Below are positions 37,262-47,600 of a stretch of DNA of 64,000 nucleotides, one piece after another (the stretch's first letter is position 1; every line of letters begins with the position of its first letter). The position numbers and the translations under genes were made by a program. Source of the DNA: Porphyromonas circumdentaria (lineage in GTDB: Bacteria > Bacteroidota > Bacteroidia > Bacteroidales > Porphyromonadaceae); the NCBI RefSeq assembly GCF_900167105.1, contig NZ_FUXE01000005.1, positions 1 through 64,000 of the forward strand, in the 5' to 3' direction. Below the pieces are notes generated by a model. It saw only the letters and a list, made by a program, of their open reading frames with translations. It was not told the DNA's origin and ran no database searches.

Positions 37262-37293
37262 TTTGACCTTAAGAGGGGAAATAAGTATCTTTG
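37262..37293 (+). promoter_or_regulatory. Promoter of the DUF3078 gene
   Basis: TTTG (37262-37265), 20-base spacer, TATCTTTG (37286-37293); leader of about 35 bases. Confidence 0.7.
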
Positions 37294-37333
37294 CTCCCCA
37301 TATAATAGGGCTAATTTTAAAATTACTTGGTCT

Positions 37334-38794
37334 ATGAATACTATTAACTTTTTACGCTCTTCCATTCGTTTTTCCCTTGTAGGAGTTCTTTTCGCGTTCA
37401 TTCCTTTCGGCGCATTCGGGCAGTATCCGAGCGGAACAAACACAAATGAAAGCTCACAGCAGAGCACAAAAAAAGAGGTTTACTCCCCCTCTTATAGTTC
37501 GTCAGCATCTGAACTCGCAGATACAACTCTTTATGATCTTCCTATGGTCGAAAACAGAGAAACCGAGCTTGTTTTGGAGCGTTTAAGAGACCTTAGGCAA
37601 CCGCTATCTCATACGACAGCCTATACTTCGTGGCTTCCCATGTGGCTAACGATGCCCCTTTCTACCTATATGATGGATATCACAAGTGCCGAGAAACCTC
37701 TTTTTTCCATCCCCAAGCTTTCATTACAGTCGCACACATCGACAAAACGCAAAAGCTCCTTTGACGAATTTGTCGAGGGCAATGAGATGGAGCTTCAGGC
37801 TTTGCGACGTTTACAAAACAGCAGACCCGACTTAATTCAGGAAACGGAAACAGAGCTCATTGCTCACAAAATAGACCATGTAGTAGTAGCCCCCACCGAG
37901 GCACACATCAGTATCCCCGACACCCCCATACCTGCAGTACAAGACCCTCTTACGGGCATCAAAAAGATACTACTTCCCCGTCGTTACTGGTCTTTTGGAT
38001 GGAACAGCATCCTCCAATTCTCTCAAGCCTACATATCGCCCAACTGGCACAAAGGGGGTAACAGCAACTTTAACCTCTACAATAAACAGCTATTCAAAGC
38101 CGACTATAAAAAAGGCTTACTCTCTTGGAACAATGAACTGGAGTGGCGTCTGAGCGTCTTCACAAGTCCTGCCGACACCGTAGCTCGCTATCGTGTAGCA
38201 GATGATCTCTTACGTCTGCGCTCCAACCTTGGCTGGGAGTCTCCACTCAAAAATCTTTTCTACACTTTGGACGCCGAGGTACGTACTCAGTTCTTCAAAA
38301 TGCGAGAGGAAAACAAAACAAAGATTCTTTCCGATCTTTTCTCGCCCGTCATCACCACTGTCGGTGCTGGTATGAAGTACATCTATGAGTACAAATCCCC
38401 CACTTACTATGGGCGCAAAGTAAAGTTGGAGATAAACCTTGCTCCACTGGCATACGATTTCCGTTGGACGCTGAACAATACGATAGACTTAACGCGTCAC
38501 GGATTCAAGGGAGGAAGTCGGCTCTACAGCGCAATAGGTTCGATGTTTAGAGCCAACTTGGACTTCGATATAACACAGTCCTTTGCATGGCGTTCTCGCC
38601 TTTTCTATAATACAAGCTACAAACGTATCGAAACCGAGTGGGAAAATGCATTCATATTTGCCCTGTCGAAATACTTCTCTACTCGTCTGAATGTTCACCT
38701 ACGTTTCGACGACGCTGTACCTAAGACCCCCGAAAATCCTTATCGGATACAGATAAACCAACTCTTCAGTTTCGGTATTGAGATGAATATCTAA
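37334..38794 (+). CDS. DUF3078 outer-membrane beta-barrel protein
   Basis: 486 residues. Signal peptide 1-29 (IPFGAFGQ). An apparently unstructured, Ser/Thr/Glu-rich part (30-200) precedes the DUF3078 domain (about 215-486), recognisable from WSFGWNSILQFSQAYISPNW and the sequence NWHKGGNSNFN. Alternating hydrophobic strands and the terminal aromatic-rich strand (INQLFSFGIEMNI) fit an outer-membrane barrel. The family is common in Bacteroidota and its cargo is unknown. The N-terminal extension of about 170 residues is longer than in the simplest family members. Confidence 0.8.
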   Translation: MNTINFLRSSIRFSLVGVLFAFIPFGAFGQYPSGTNTNESSQQSTKKEVYSPSYSSSASELADTTLYDLPMVENRETELVLERLRDLRQPLSHTTAYTSWLPMWLTMPLSTYMMDITSAEKPLFSIPKLSLQSHTSTKRKSSFDEFVEGNEMELQALRRLQNSRPDLIQETETELIAHKIDHVVVAPTEAHISIPDTPIPAVQDPLTGIKKILLPRRYWSFGWNSILQFSQAYISPNWHKGGNSNFNLYNKQLFKADYKKGLLSWNNELEWRLSVFTSPADTVARYRVADDLLRLRSNLGWESPLKNLFYTLDAEVRTQFFKMREENKTKILSDLFSPVITTVGAGMKYIYEYKSPTYYGRKVKLEINLAPLAYDFRWTLNNTIDLTRHGFKGGSRLYSAIGSMFRANLDFDITQSFAWRSRLFYNTSYKRIETEWENAFIFALSKYFSTRLNVHLRFDDAVPKTPENPYRIQINQLFSFGIEMNI

Positions 38795-38898
38795 ACGAAC
38801 CCACATAGACTGCTCCCTTTGCAGAGAAAGGCAAAAGACGAGTAGAAGAGCAGACTCAAAAAGCTTCTCCTACGGATATAAGAAGCTAACAGAATATA

Positions 38899-38938
38899 AA
38901 AAGAAAGGGAAGACCCATAATAGTCTTCCCTTTTTCTA
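38899..38938. terminator. Bidirectional terminator between convergent genes
   Basis: 11-bp stem AAAGGGAAGAC (38904-38914) / GTCTTCCCTTT (38923-38933) with A and T runs on both sides. It serves the DUF3078 gene and the helicase gene. Confidence 0.85.
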
Positions 38939-38965
38939 TAAGATTTTCTCTATTGTGTAAAACGT

Positions 38966-40759
38966 TTACCTACGAGATCTTCCCTTACGAGGCTCGGGAT
39001 AACTCTCTCTTGCAGACTTCCTACTCTTCTTCCTCTTAGGCTCTTCTGAAGAGAAAGTTCTTTTCTTATCCCGATTGGTCATGGCAGAAGAAAACTTTCC
39101 TCTTTTTTTCTTTTCCTTTGCTCCAGCCTCAGAAACCGCATCGGCATAATCGACAATTATCTTTCGTCCCTCAACTTCGTACTGAGAGAGCTCTTCGATT
39201 ACTCGTCCTGCCTCTTCGGAATCTACATCAAAGAAGGAAAATTTTTGCATTAAATCAATCTTTCCAATGGCTACCCTTCCAGGCACACAGCGATTGATGA
39301 GCTCTATGAGCTTATTGGGGAAAAGTCTATCCGACTTTCCGAAGTTAATGAACAGGCGGGTCATCCCCTCTTCCGTTTCAAATGGTGCACGCTTACCGCG
39401 CTGTTCGTTCTTGCGTTCCTTCTCGAGAGCAGTTTGTTCAATCTCTTCCGCCGAGCGATAGTACTCAAAAAAACGTTGGAACTCTAAAGTCATAAGACGA
39501 CGTATAAGATCTTCCTTAGGAATCCAATCCAACTTTCTACACACTTCGGGCAGGATTGCTTCGATATCTTGCTCTCCGTCCTCCGTATTCACACGCTCCA
39601 AACGGTCTGCCAAATGAAAAAGTTGCTTAGAACAAATATCCTTTCCTGTAGGAATAACAATGTTTTCTACTTTTGCTCCTATCAGCTTCTCAATAGAGCG
39701 AAGACGCCCCTTTTCGCGCAAATGGCACAATGCAATAGATATCCCTTTTTTTCCTGCGCGAGCAGTTCTCCCACTTCTATGGGTATAGTTTTCTACATCA
39801 TCGGGGAGGCCATAATGAATCACGTGCGTAAGATTATCAACATCAAGCCCTCTTGCTGCCACATCTGTCGCGACAAGAAGTTGCAGGTTAGCTATGCGAA
39901 AGCGTTGCATTACCCTATCTCTCTGCTCTTGGCTCAAATCTCCATGAAGAGCATCTGCATTATAACCATCTCGGATCAGCTGCTCTGCAATTTCTTTCGT
40001 CTCCATACGAGTACGGCAGAATATAATTCCATAGATGGCAGGATAATAGTCTACAATTCTCTTTAATGCAAGGTATTTCTGGCGTGCAGGCACTAAACAA
40101 CAGAGATGAGATATATTGTTATTCGCTTCGTTTTTGCGTCCTACAACGATTTCCTTAGGAGACTTCAAATACCCCCGAGCAATCGAACTCATTTCGGAAG
40201 ACATCGTTGCCGAGAAAAGTAGCAACCGACGCTCCTCAGGAATTTGGGTCAAAATCTCCTTTAAATCTTCACTAAAGCCCATGTTGAGCATCTCATCAGC
40301 TTCGTCAAGTACTACGCTTTCGATATCCTTCAAAGATAGAGCCCCTCGACGTAACAAGTCTAATAAACGCCCAGGAGTAGCCACTACAATATTAGCCCCT
40401 CGACGCAACGCCTTGATCTGCATATCTATCGAAACACCACCATAGACTGGAACAATGTGGATTTTGGGTAAGTACTTTGCATAAGCTACAAGATCATCTG
40501 CTATTTGCAAGCAAAGCTCTCTCGTGGGCGACAAGATCAGAGCAGTCGGATTTTCTGTTCCTACAGTTAAACGCTCCAAAAGGGGTAATCCATAAGCTGC
40601 CGTTTTCCCTGTGCCCGTCTGCGCAAGAGCAATCAAATCTAAATTCTCTCCTAAGAGATAGGGTATCACCTCAGACTGTACGGGCATTGGCTCAACAAAA
40701 CCAAGATCCTCTACAGCTCGGATGAGAGGTTGTGATATATTTAATTCTTCAAATGTCAT
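38966..40759 (-). CDS. DEAD-box RNA helicase (DeaD/CsdA-like)
   Basis: 597 residues. ATP-dependent RNA helicase for ribosome assembly or RNA turnover. The Q motif region (FEELNISQPLIRAVEDLGF), motif I AQTGTGKT, motif II DEAD, motif III SAT, motif V VATDVAARGLD and motif VI HRSGRTARAG are intact. After the two RecA-like lobes comes a linker and a DbpA-type RNA-binding domain (about 470-545, RLFINFGKSDRLFPNKLIELI), then a Lys/Arg/Ser-rich tail. This order is that of DeaD/CsdA, often important in the cold. It is transcribed alone. Confidence 0.92.
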   Translation of the reverse strand: MTFEELNISQPLIRAVEDLGFVEPMPVQSEVIPYLLGENLDLIALAQTGTGKTAAYGLPLLERLTVGTENPTALILSPTRELCLQIADDLVAYAKYLPKIHIVPVYGGVSIDMQIKALRRGANIVVATPGRLLDLLRRGALSLKDIESVVLDEADEMLNMGFSEDLKEILTQIPEERRLLLFSATMSSEMSSIARGYLKSPKEIVVGRKNEANNNISHLCCLVPARQKYLALKRIVDYYPAIYGIIFCRTRMETKEIAEQLIRDGYNADALHGDLSQEQRDRVMQRFRIANLQLLVATDVAARGLDVDNLTHVIHYGLPDDVENYTHRSGRTARAGKKGISIALCHLREKGRLRSIEKLIGAKVENIVIPTGKDICSKQLFHLADRLERVNTEDGEQDIEAILPEVCRKLDWIPKEDLIRRLMTLEFQRFFEYYRSAEEIEQTALEKERKNEQRGKRAPFETEEGMTRLFINFGKSDRLFPNKLIELINRCVPGRVAIGKIDLMQKFSFFDVDSEEAGRVIEELSQYEVEGRKIIVDYADAVSEAGAKEKKKRGKFSSAMTNRDKKRTFSSEEPKRKKSRKSARESYPEPRKGRSRR

Positions 40760-40901
40760 TTCTATAAAAAAGGGGTTGTTGCTTCTTCTTAGACAATCTC
40801 TACAAAGAAATTTTTTTGTGCGTATTTATAAAGTATTTGGAGAGAGGAGTTCTCATTGTGTTCAACCGAAGAAAAAGATTCTGTCGCAAGATAGTAAGCC
40901 A

Positions 40902-40940
40902 TAAAAAAATAAGGAGAAACGAGTTAAACGCTTCTCCTTA
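40902..40940 (-). terminator. Terminator of the tRNA-Glu/rpsT unit
   Basis: 12-base arms TAAGGAGAAACG (40910-40921) / CGCTTCTCCTTA (40929-40940) and seven T on the minus strand, 35 bases after the first-listed tRNA-Glu. Confidence 0.85.
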
Positions 40941-40974
40941 CAAACATTATTCATTATGAGAACATTTATCTATG

Positions 40975-41046
40975 TAGCCCCTAGGGGAATCGAACCCCTC
41001 TTTCAAGGATGAAAACCTTGCGTCCTAACCGATAGACGAAAGGGCC
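40975..41046 (-). tRNA. tRNA-Glu (TTC), copy 1
   Basis: 72 nt cloverleaf: acceptor GGCCCTT / AGGGGCT, anticodon stem-loop CAAGG TTTTCAT CCTTG with TTC, T-arm AGGGG TTCGATT CCCCT. Identical to the copy at 41495-41566 on the other side of rpsT. CCA is not encoded. Confidence 0.95.
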
Positions 41047-41177
41047 ATAGGTCTAAGCTTTATCTAACTACTTCAACAGTACGAAGTAACAAAAGCAGCG
41101 GAATAAACTTTGAATTGAAATTGCTACGCTTAGCAAAACCTGCTCTTATTCGAGCCTTAATCAGAGTTCCTATTTAT

Positions 41178-41438
41178 TCAAGCAGCAAGCATTCTATTAA
41201 GCTGACGAGCAAGCTTACTCTTCAAATTAGCCGCTTTATTCTTGTGAATAATACGCTCACGAGCCAATTTGTCAATCATAGAAGACACCTTAGGGAGCAT
41301 CGCCTTAGCCTCGTCCTTATCGGTCAACATACGAAAACGCTTAATCTGGTTACGTGTAGAACGACCATAATAGCGATTATGCAAACGACGTACACTAGCT
41401 TGGCGTATTCTCTTTAATGATGATTTATGATTTGCCAT
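41178..41438 (-). CDS. rpsT: 30S ribosomal protein S20
   Basis: 86 residues, basic and helical: [13 protein letters not shown] at the start, [15 protein letters not shown] in the middle and [17 protein letters not shown] at the end, as in bacterial S20, which binds 16S rRNA at the base of the body. It is placed between two identical tRNA-Glu genes on the same strand and is probably on one transcript with them, from the promoter at 41624-41653 to the terminator at 40902-40940. Confidence 0.95.
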   Translation of the reverse strand: MANHKSSLKRIRQASVRRLHNRYYGRSTRNQIKRFRMLTDKDEAKAMLPKVSSMIDKLARERIIHKNKAANLKSKLARQLNRMLAA

Positions 41439-41494
41439 CTCTATATAATATATGTTGTTTCGTTATCTAAAAATCAATCTTTCCTCAGGTTTAG

Positions 41495-41566
41495 TAGCCC
41501 CTAGGGGAATCGAACCCCTCTTTCAAGGATGAAAACCTTGCGTCCTAACCGATAGACGAAAGGGCC
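41495..41566 (-). tRNA. tRNA-Glu (TTC), copy 2
   Basis: Same 72-nt sequence as copy 1. It lies first in the tRNA-Glu/rpsT/tRNA-Glu transcript, about 50 bases after the probable transcription start. Confidence 0.95.
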
Positions 41567-41623
41567 ACTATCAATGCAACAGAGAGAAAGAGAGTAAAAT
41601 AACTTTCTCCTCTTTTGCGACGA

Positions 41624-41653
41624 CAAAGGTACAACAAGTTTTTGATTGTACAA
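41624..41653 (-). promoter_or_regulatory. Promoter of the tRNA-Glu/rpsT unit
   Basis: Minus-strand TACCTTTG (41624-41631), 19-base spacer, TTG (41651-41653). It matches the tRNA-Lys promoter in spacing and -7 box. Confidence 0.75.
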
Positions 41654-42008
41654 GTACTTGATCAAAATAAATCACGATAATTCTTAATCCTCCTCTCTAA
41701 AAAGACTTCTTATCCCCTCACAATCCATAACGAAAGAGAGAAAGGTTTCCTAATCAAAAGCTGTTAGAGTAATAAAAAGAAGAAATAAAACAAAACCACA
41801 AAAATATCCTACGAGTATTAGAGCGCACACTATAAACAAGGAGAAGAGAAAAAGATATTTTCCACAAAAAAACGAGATAATGACTCCTATCTTTACCACC
41901 TTCCAACAGAAGAAATAATACAAAGAGAATCAACTGTTTATTCAAGAATGAAGAATAAAACTTCATAAGGAAGAATTATTTTTCGGTAAAGGATGAACGC
42001 CCTAAGTA
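41654..42008. other. Divergent spacer between tRNA units
   Basis: AT-rich spacer between two tRNA promoters. A hydrophobic 70-codon frame in it has no support and I do not call it. Confidence 0.5.
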
Positions 42009-42038
42009 TTGTTTATTTGAAAATAAGTCGTACCTTTG
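42009..42038 (+). promoter_or_regulatory. Promoter of the tRNA-Lys/Arg/Arg operon
   Basis: TTG (42009-42011), 19-base spacer, TACCTTTG (42031-42038). The stretch TTGTTTATTTG is also found in the small-RNA promoter at 55994. Confidence 0.8.
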
Positions 42039-42080
42039 CAGAGCTTTTTACGAGAAGGGAATTGCTCTAAAAGCATTTGG

Positions 42081-42153
42081 GAATCGCTAGCTCAGCAGGT
42101 AGAGCACAACACTTTTAATGTTGGGGTCCTGGGTTCGAGCCCCAGGCGGTTCA
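42081..42153 (+). tRNA. tRNA-Lys (TTT)
   Basis: 73 nt: acceptor GAATCGC / GCGGTTC, anticodon stem-loop CAACA CTTTTAA TGTTG with TTT, T-arm CTGGG TTCGAGC CCCAG. First of three tRNAs in one transcript. CCA is not encoded. Confidence 0.95.
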
Positions 42154-42184
42154 CAAAAAAAGTTGTAACAACAACTTTGAATGA

Positions 42185-42258
42185 GGCCGATTAGCTCAAC
42201 TGAATAGAGCATCTGACTACGGATCAGAAGGTTAAAGGTTTGAATCCTTTATCGGTCA
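42185..42258 (+). tRNA. tRNA-Arg (ACG), copy 1
   Basis: 74 nt: acceptor GGCCGAT / ATCGGTC, anticodon loop CTACGGA with ACG (A34 would be modified to inosine), T-arm AAAGG TTTGAAT CCTTT. Position 56 is T rather than C, and the D-loop carries GA where G18-G19 is usual, so the 19-56 pair is A-U instead of G-C. Confidence 0.93.
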
Positions 42259-42271
42259 CAGCGTTAAGGAT

Positions 42272-42345
42272 GGCCGCGTAGCTCAACTGAATAGAGCATC
42301 TGACTACGGATCAGAAGGTTATAGGTTTGAATCCTATCGCGGTCA
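42272..42345 (+). tRNA. tRNA-Arg (ACG), copy 2
   Basis: 74 nt, 13 bases after copy 1. It differs from copy 1 only at paired positions: acceptor GGCCGCG / CGCGGTC and T-stem ATAGG / CCTAT, all compensated. It has the same unusual A19 and U56 bases. Confidence 0.93.
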
Positions 42346-42353
42346 CTTTTGAT

Positions 42354-42390
42354 GAGATCTTTTTTCGATAGAAAAAAGGTCTTTCGTTTT
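42354..42390 (+). terminator. Terminator of the tRNA-Lys/Arg/Arg operon
   Basis: 11-bp stem GATCTTTTTTC (42356-42366) / GAAAAAAGGTC (42371-42381) with one wobble, then a T-rich stretch. Confidence 0.65.
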
Positions 42391-42760
42391 ATATAAGGCC
42401 TGCTTCTTAATCCTTCTACACAGAGATTCTTGTATGCTACAGCTCTTCATATTGTAGCATCTTTCACTCCTACACAATACCCAAAGCTCTTCTACAAAAT
42501 ACTTTGATCTCCTTCTTCAGCAGGGAGAGAAAACTTCACTCATGCAATTCTAATCATAGCCATCAGAATAGCACTCTCTACAAGATCATACAAAACCACC
42601 CAAAAGGTACTTTCGGAAATTGCACAGCGAATTCCTCCAAGCAATAGTCTTTCAAAAGGAATCCAGAATAGACCTCAAAAATAAACCCACCGCCTCCTCA
42701 GGCGATAGGTTTACCTTATGACCATCAAGTAAATCGTATAAAAAGTATCTTTCTACCGAA
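42391..42760. other. Spacer, nothing recognised
   Basis: Between the tRNA terminator and the stop of tig. No hairpin with a T run, gene or repeat was identified with confidence. Confidence 0.45.
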
Positions 42761-44125
42761 TTATGCTCGATCGGAATGGAACAAAGCATCAAACTCGTCC
42801 ATCGAAACTTCTTTTTCCTCAAGAGTAACTTTCTCCAGAACATCCTCTGCTAGGAGACGAACCAAGGCATTCAACTCAACTTCGGCACGTACATTACCCT
42901 CTTCCAGCTGACGTTTAGCAATATCACCAAGCAATTCTTCAGGAATATCTCCATACCCAAAGCTTGCCATACGCATAGCTACAGAACGACGCATCTCTGC
43001 CATTACTTCTTCTTCGGTAAGTGCTACCCCTTCTTGATCTGCCAAAGCACGAATTCCTGTAGTAAGAACGACATAATCGACGATAGCTTTATAGCTCTCA
43101 TCTGTCACCTCTTCCTCTTTATTATTCTTTTGTACTTCTGCCACAAAAGGACGGAAAGTTTCATCATCGATAACAGGTTGCCCCATCTTCTCCTTGATGA
43201 AATTCACCAGTGTATTTGCAAAAAGATTATGAGAAGCGTGTTTAAGTTCCTCTTCGCGTCTCTTGCCCAACTCTTCACGGTAGGCTTTTTCATCTTTTAT
43301 CTCTGTATCTTCTCCAAAAAGTTTTTTGTAGAAATCCTCTCCCAGCTCTGCAGGCACAAAGTGATTGATAGCTGTAACTTCAAAGTTGAAATCGCCCTTG
43401 TGAGCCTCAGCTTCCTCTTTAGAAAGTCTTAACAGATTGGCTAAAAGAACAATCTCTTCGCCATCTGCCTTGAAAGGATTAAAGCGAATTACCTGATGCA
43501 AGTTCGCATCCGCAAACTTTGCCTTTTCTTCTTCGGATTTAAATGTATTGGGGAGCAACAAAACCTCCTCTACACGAAGCCCCCCCTCCAAAGGATTACC
43601 ATCTTCTGCAAGCTCAACAAGGAGACCACGCAAAGAGTCTTCTGGCAAGGCCTTCTCTGTCTGCTCCATTTTTCCATAGCGTCGGCGCATCTCTTCGTCT
43701 GCTTTATCAATCAAAGCATCATCTACTTTCACCTTATGGAAAGGAAGTTTTACAGACTTATCAATGGCGATATTCACCTCGGGGGCCAAAGCAACACGAA
43801 AAGTGTATGAGAAGTTTTCATCTTTCTCTACGTCCTGGCTGTGAGGCATCATAACAGGATTACCGATGTAAGACACCTTATTCTCTTGAAGAGTTTTGAT
43901 GAGCGAGTCGCCAACAAGTTTGTTAAGCTCCTCTGCCTTGACAGAAGCACCATATTTCTGTGCAACGAGAGCAGCAGGCACCATTCCTTTTCGGAAGCCT
44001 GGCATATTGATTTCTTGGCGCAGTTTACGTAAGGTCTTTTCTACCGAAGAGGCATAATCTTCCTTTACAAGAGAAATCGTTACAACTCCTCTGCGGGGTT
44101 CTTCTGTTACAAACGTACTATTCAT
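42761..44125 (-). CDS. tig: Trigger factor
   Basis: 454 residues. Ribosome-bound chaperone that meets nascent chains. The N-terminal ribosome-binding domain has the signature MPGFRKGMVPAALVAQKYG (the family GFRxGxxP loop). The middle section (about 150-250) is the place of the prolyl-isomerase domain but is poorly conserved here, as in other Bacteroidota. The long helical C-terminal domain (260-440) forms the chaperone arms. It has its own promoter (44185-44216). Confidence 0.9.
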   Translation of the reverse strand: MNSTFVTEEPRRGVVTISLVKEDYASSVEKTLRKLRQEINMPGFRKGMVPAALVAQKYGASVKAEELNKLVGDSLIKTLQENKVSYIGNPVMMPHSQDVEKDENFSYTFRVALAPEVNIAIDKSVKLPFHKVKVDDALIDKADEEMRRRYGKMEQTEKALPEDSLRGLLVELAEDGNPLEGGLRVEEVLLLPNTFKSEEEKAKFADANLHQVIRFNPFKADGEEIVLLANLLRLSKEEAEAHKGDFNFEVTAINHFVPAELGEDFYKKLFGEDTEIKDEKAYREELGKRREEELKHASHNLFANTLVNFIKEKMGQPVIDDETFRPFVAEVQKNNKEEEVTDESYKAIVDYVVLTTGIRALADQEGVALTEEEVMAEMRRSVAMRMASFGYGDIPEELLGDIAKRQLEEGNVRAEVELNALVRLLAEDVLEKVTLEEKEVSMDEFDALFHSDRA

Positions 44126-44184
44126 CTTTTATATCTATTGTAAAATACTTTTTATTCTAATGCACTTCTCAAATGTACGAGGCA

Positions 44185-44216
44185 CAAAGGTAGCACAAAT
44201 CCCCATGCTGTACAAA
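44185..44216 (-). promoter_or_regulatory. tig promoter
   Basis: Minus-strand TACCTTTG (44185-44192), 20-base spacer, TTTG (44213-44216). Confidence 0.75.
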
Positions 44217-44364
44217 TCAAGTTTACAAAGCTCCACAACAACTATTCCCCCCTCATTAACAACGGGATATAGGGAAAAAGAGCACCTATATATGTAAGAA
44301 AGACGATACTAAGCGTGTTATGTGAGCTACTGTACAGAGAGTCCTTCTCTGAAAGTAAAATACA

Positions 44365-44452
44365 TCGAAAAGTTAGGACAAGTCATAACCAAAGTTTCTA
44401 TACGAGAGAACTGGAGTTTAGATATATACTAACTGGAGTTTAGACAGGAGCT
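44365..44452. repeat. 22-bp phased tandem array, four units
   Basis: Units of exactly 22 bp start at 44365, 44387, 44409 and 44431. The last two share AACTGGAGTTTAGA. It is homologous to the array at 6749-6858, with the same GTTAGGACAA in the first unit and a similar lead-in sequence. It lies between tig and the adhesin-domain gene. Confidence 0.75.
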
Positions 44453-44561
44453 GTCCCAACCTCTCATATATCCCTCTCTCTACGCTGTTGTATAGGTACA
44501 ACTAAGAGAATAAAAAAAATGAGCGGACACTCTATGCGCCCGCCCACCATTTTAAGGAGAG

Positions 44562-44591
44562 AAACCCTCCGCATCAAATGCGAGAGGGTTT
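44562..44591 (-). terminator. Probable terminator of the adhesin-domain gene
   Basis: Arms AAACCCTC (44562-44569) / GAGGGTTT (44584-44591), plus an inner CGCAT/ATGCG stem. The T run is short. Confidence 0.5.
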
Positions 44592-44605
44592 ATATACATG
44601 CTTAG

Positions 44606-47600
44606 CTATTGCAAGACAACTACCTGCGCTTTACCTTGTACAACTACTAAGTAGTTACCACGAGCAAGAGTTGATACTTCAAAACGAGCTACGCCAAGCT
44701 CTGTTGCAAATGCTTCTGCCACTACGTGTCCATCAATAGAGGTTAGACGAACCAATGTATTAGCATCAAGCCCCTCTACAACTACAAAGTCTTGTGCAGG
44801 ATTTGGATAGACAACTACAGATTTACCATCAACGCTATCAACAGCATCGACCAACTGGAAAGTAGCCACCACCTCAACATTAGCATTTACAACGAAAGTG
44901 CGAGTAGTCTTAATATCTGCCCCATTTGCAGTAAGTGTTTTCAACTCATACTTATCTGCAGGAGTTACTTTCACTGTTAGCTCTGTTCCTTCTACAACAG
45001 CCTTCAAGTCTTCCGCCGTCTTACCCTTGATACTAATAGTACCATTTGTCGTAGGAGCAAGCGTTACAGCATAAGTAACGACATCCTTTTCAAAGGTAAC
45101 TACCACGGTAGTAGCTGCACTTACTACAAACTCAGTAGTATTTGCAGGAAGCATTTGTCCGTTCACTGCAATACTCTTGAGAGAATGTCCTTGAGCTGGG
45201 GTAGCATTTACCACGAGACGTGTACCTTCTGGCACAGCTTTCAATGCATCTTCGGTATAATCCTTGATAGAAGCTGTACCCTCACCAACAACCTGAAGTG
45301 TTACAGGATAAGTAACTACTTCTTTCTCGAAAGTTACTATTACCGTTGTCGCGCTATTCACAGTGAATGAAAGCACATTGGCAGAGAGAGGCTCTCCATT
45401 TACGGTAATACTCTTGAGAAGGTGACCCTGTTTGGGCTGTACCTTGAGCTTAAGAGTTGCTCCTTCTGGAACGGCCTTAAGCATATCTTCAGTATAGTTT
45501 TCAACAGAAGCAGTTCCCTCTCCTACTACTTGAAGAGTTACAGGATAGGTAACAACTTTTTTCTGGAAAGTAGCCCCCACTTCACTTCTTTCATTTACAG
45601 TAAAGCGGTAAGGAGCTTCAATAGCCTGTCCATTTACAGTAACTTCTTTCAACTCATAGTTTTCGTTAGGTGTAGCAACCACTGTCAACTCTGTACCAGC
45701 TAGGATAGTTTTCAACTCCTCTGCAGTTTTACCCTCAATAGCAATAGTACCATTTTCAACATTCTTCAATACCACCTCATAGGTAGCGACATCAGCTACG
45801 AAAGTAACGGATATAATCACATGCTTCTTGAGTATAAATTTGTAAGGAGCTGGTAAAATCTCTCCATCAAGACGCACCTCACCTACCTTGTAACCTTCAT
45901 TCGGAATAGGAACAATTGTTACTTCAGTACCTTCCTCTACAGCCCAAGTTTCTTGACCATTAAGACCTTCAAGCCTTATAGTTCCATTCTGAAGATTCCA
46001 AGGCAAATTGATACCAAAAGTTCTCTTCTTGAAAATGGCCCCTAAAGTAGTATTCTCCCCAACATTGAAGAGATAGGGACTTTCTTCAGAAGAGCCGTAC
46101 ATTTCAACACCATTAACGGTTAATGATTTGAAGATAAAGCCTTCATTTGCTACAGCATGAACCTTCAAAGGAGTCCCCTCCTTAATAGATTGAAGATCCT
46201 CTACTACAACACCTTCCTTATCTCTAACTACTACGTTACCTCTATCGGAAGGTTCTAAAGTTATGGCATAAGAAGGGAGTTCTTTGTCGAGGCTAGCATT
46301 TACACCCGTTATCTTAATATCATCGATACTTAATGCACTCTGTTTACAATCATAATGATGAACAGCCACATATTTTGTACCCGCGGGCAATTCTAAAGTG
46401 AAGTTCTGCCAAACCATCACTCTTTCTGCAGTTAAAGTTTCTGACATCAAGACCTTAAAGTCTTCTGGGTTATTACCCGTTGTTGAGTAACAAACATCAT
46501 ATTTTTCTGCAGGATATTGACCAGAATAAGTGGTTGTCCAAAGAGAAACCTTTCCGCCTTGAGGAAGATTCAAACGCGGTGCAATTAACCAATTACTCAA
46601 AGGTTTAGGAGTTGAGTTGAAAGAGTCTGAATTCAAAGAGCCACCTGTTCCTGAGAAATCACACTCACTACCCTCTCCATGATTTTGCCATTTAGTCCAT
46701 TCAAAACTTCTTGCATTACCATCGAAATCGCGAGCAACCCATCCTTCGGGAAGTCCCTTACTAGTAAAGCTCTCCTCTACAACTGTAACTTCTACAGCTG
46801 GTTGATCATTTTTTTCGAAAGTAACCTCTATTTTGGTTCTTTTCGTAACAACAAACTTATAGGGAGGCTCGATTGGCACCCCATCTAAAAGTACAGAAGC
46901 AACTCTATAACCTTCATTAGGCACAGGTACAATAGTTAACTCTGTTCCTTCCTCCACGGCCCAAGTTTCTTGACCATTAAGACCTTCAAGAGTTACAGTT
47001 CCATTTTCAAGCCCCCACGGCAAAACGACTGCATAAGTAGGCTTCTTAAATATGGCTCCAACAACCACATTCTCAGCTATATTAAACACATAAGGAGTAG
47101 CAGGAGAAATACCTGTTACAGTTACACCATTAACCGTTAAGCCGTGAAAGTTAAAGCCCTCATTAGCCACAGCATAAATCTTTAACTGCGTTCCTTCAGA
47201 GATGGCATCCAGTTTGTTTACAGCTCCTCCATCCTTGTTTTTCACCACGACTACCCCTCTATCAGAAGGTTGTAATGTAAGAGCATAAACAGGTAGTCCT
47301 TGTTTGTCGAGGCTCGCACCTACCCCACTAATCTTAATATCATCGACTTTCAGAGCATCCCCTTCAGAATCATAGTGACGAACAGCTACATATTTTGTTC
47401 CTACAGGCAACTCTAACTCGAAATTCTTCCAAGACATTGCTCTTTCCCTAGTCAAAGTCTCCGTCATCAAGACTGTAAAGTCTTCTGGCTGTGTACCCGT
47501 TGTAGAGTAACAAACATCGTACTTTTCCGCTGGATATTGAGAAGAATAAGTAGTTGTCCAAAGAGAAACCTTTCCGCCTTGAGGAAGATTTAGGCGAGGC

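Noticed and set aside
41754-41966. 70-codon hydrophobic reverse frame
   Set aside because: AT-rich spacer between divergent tRNA promoters; chance hydrophobic frame with no promoter or family resemblance.
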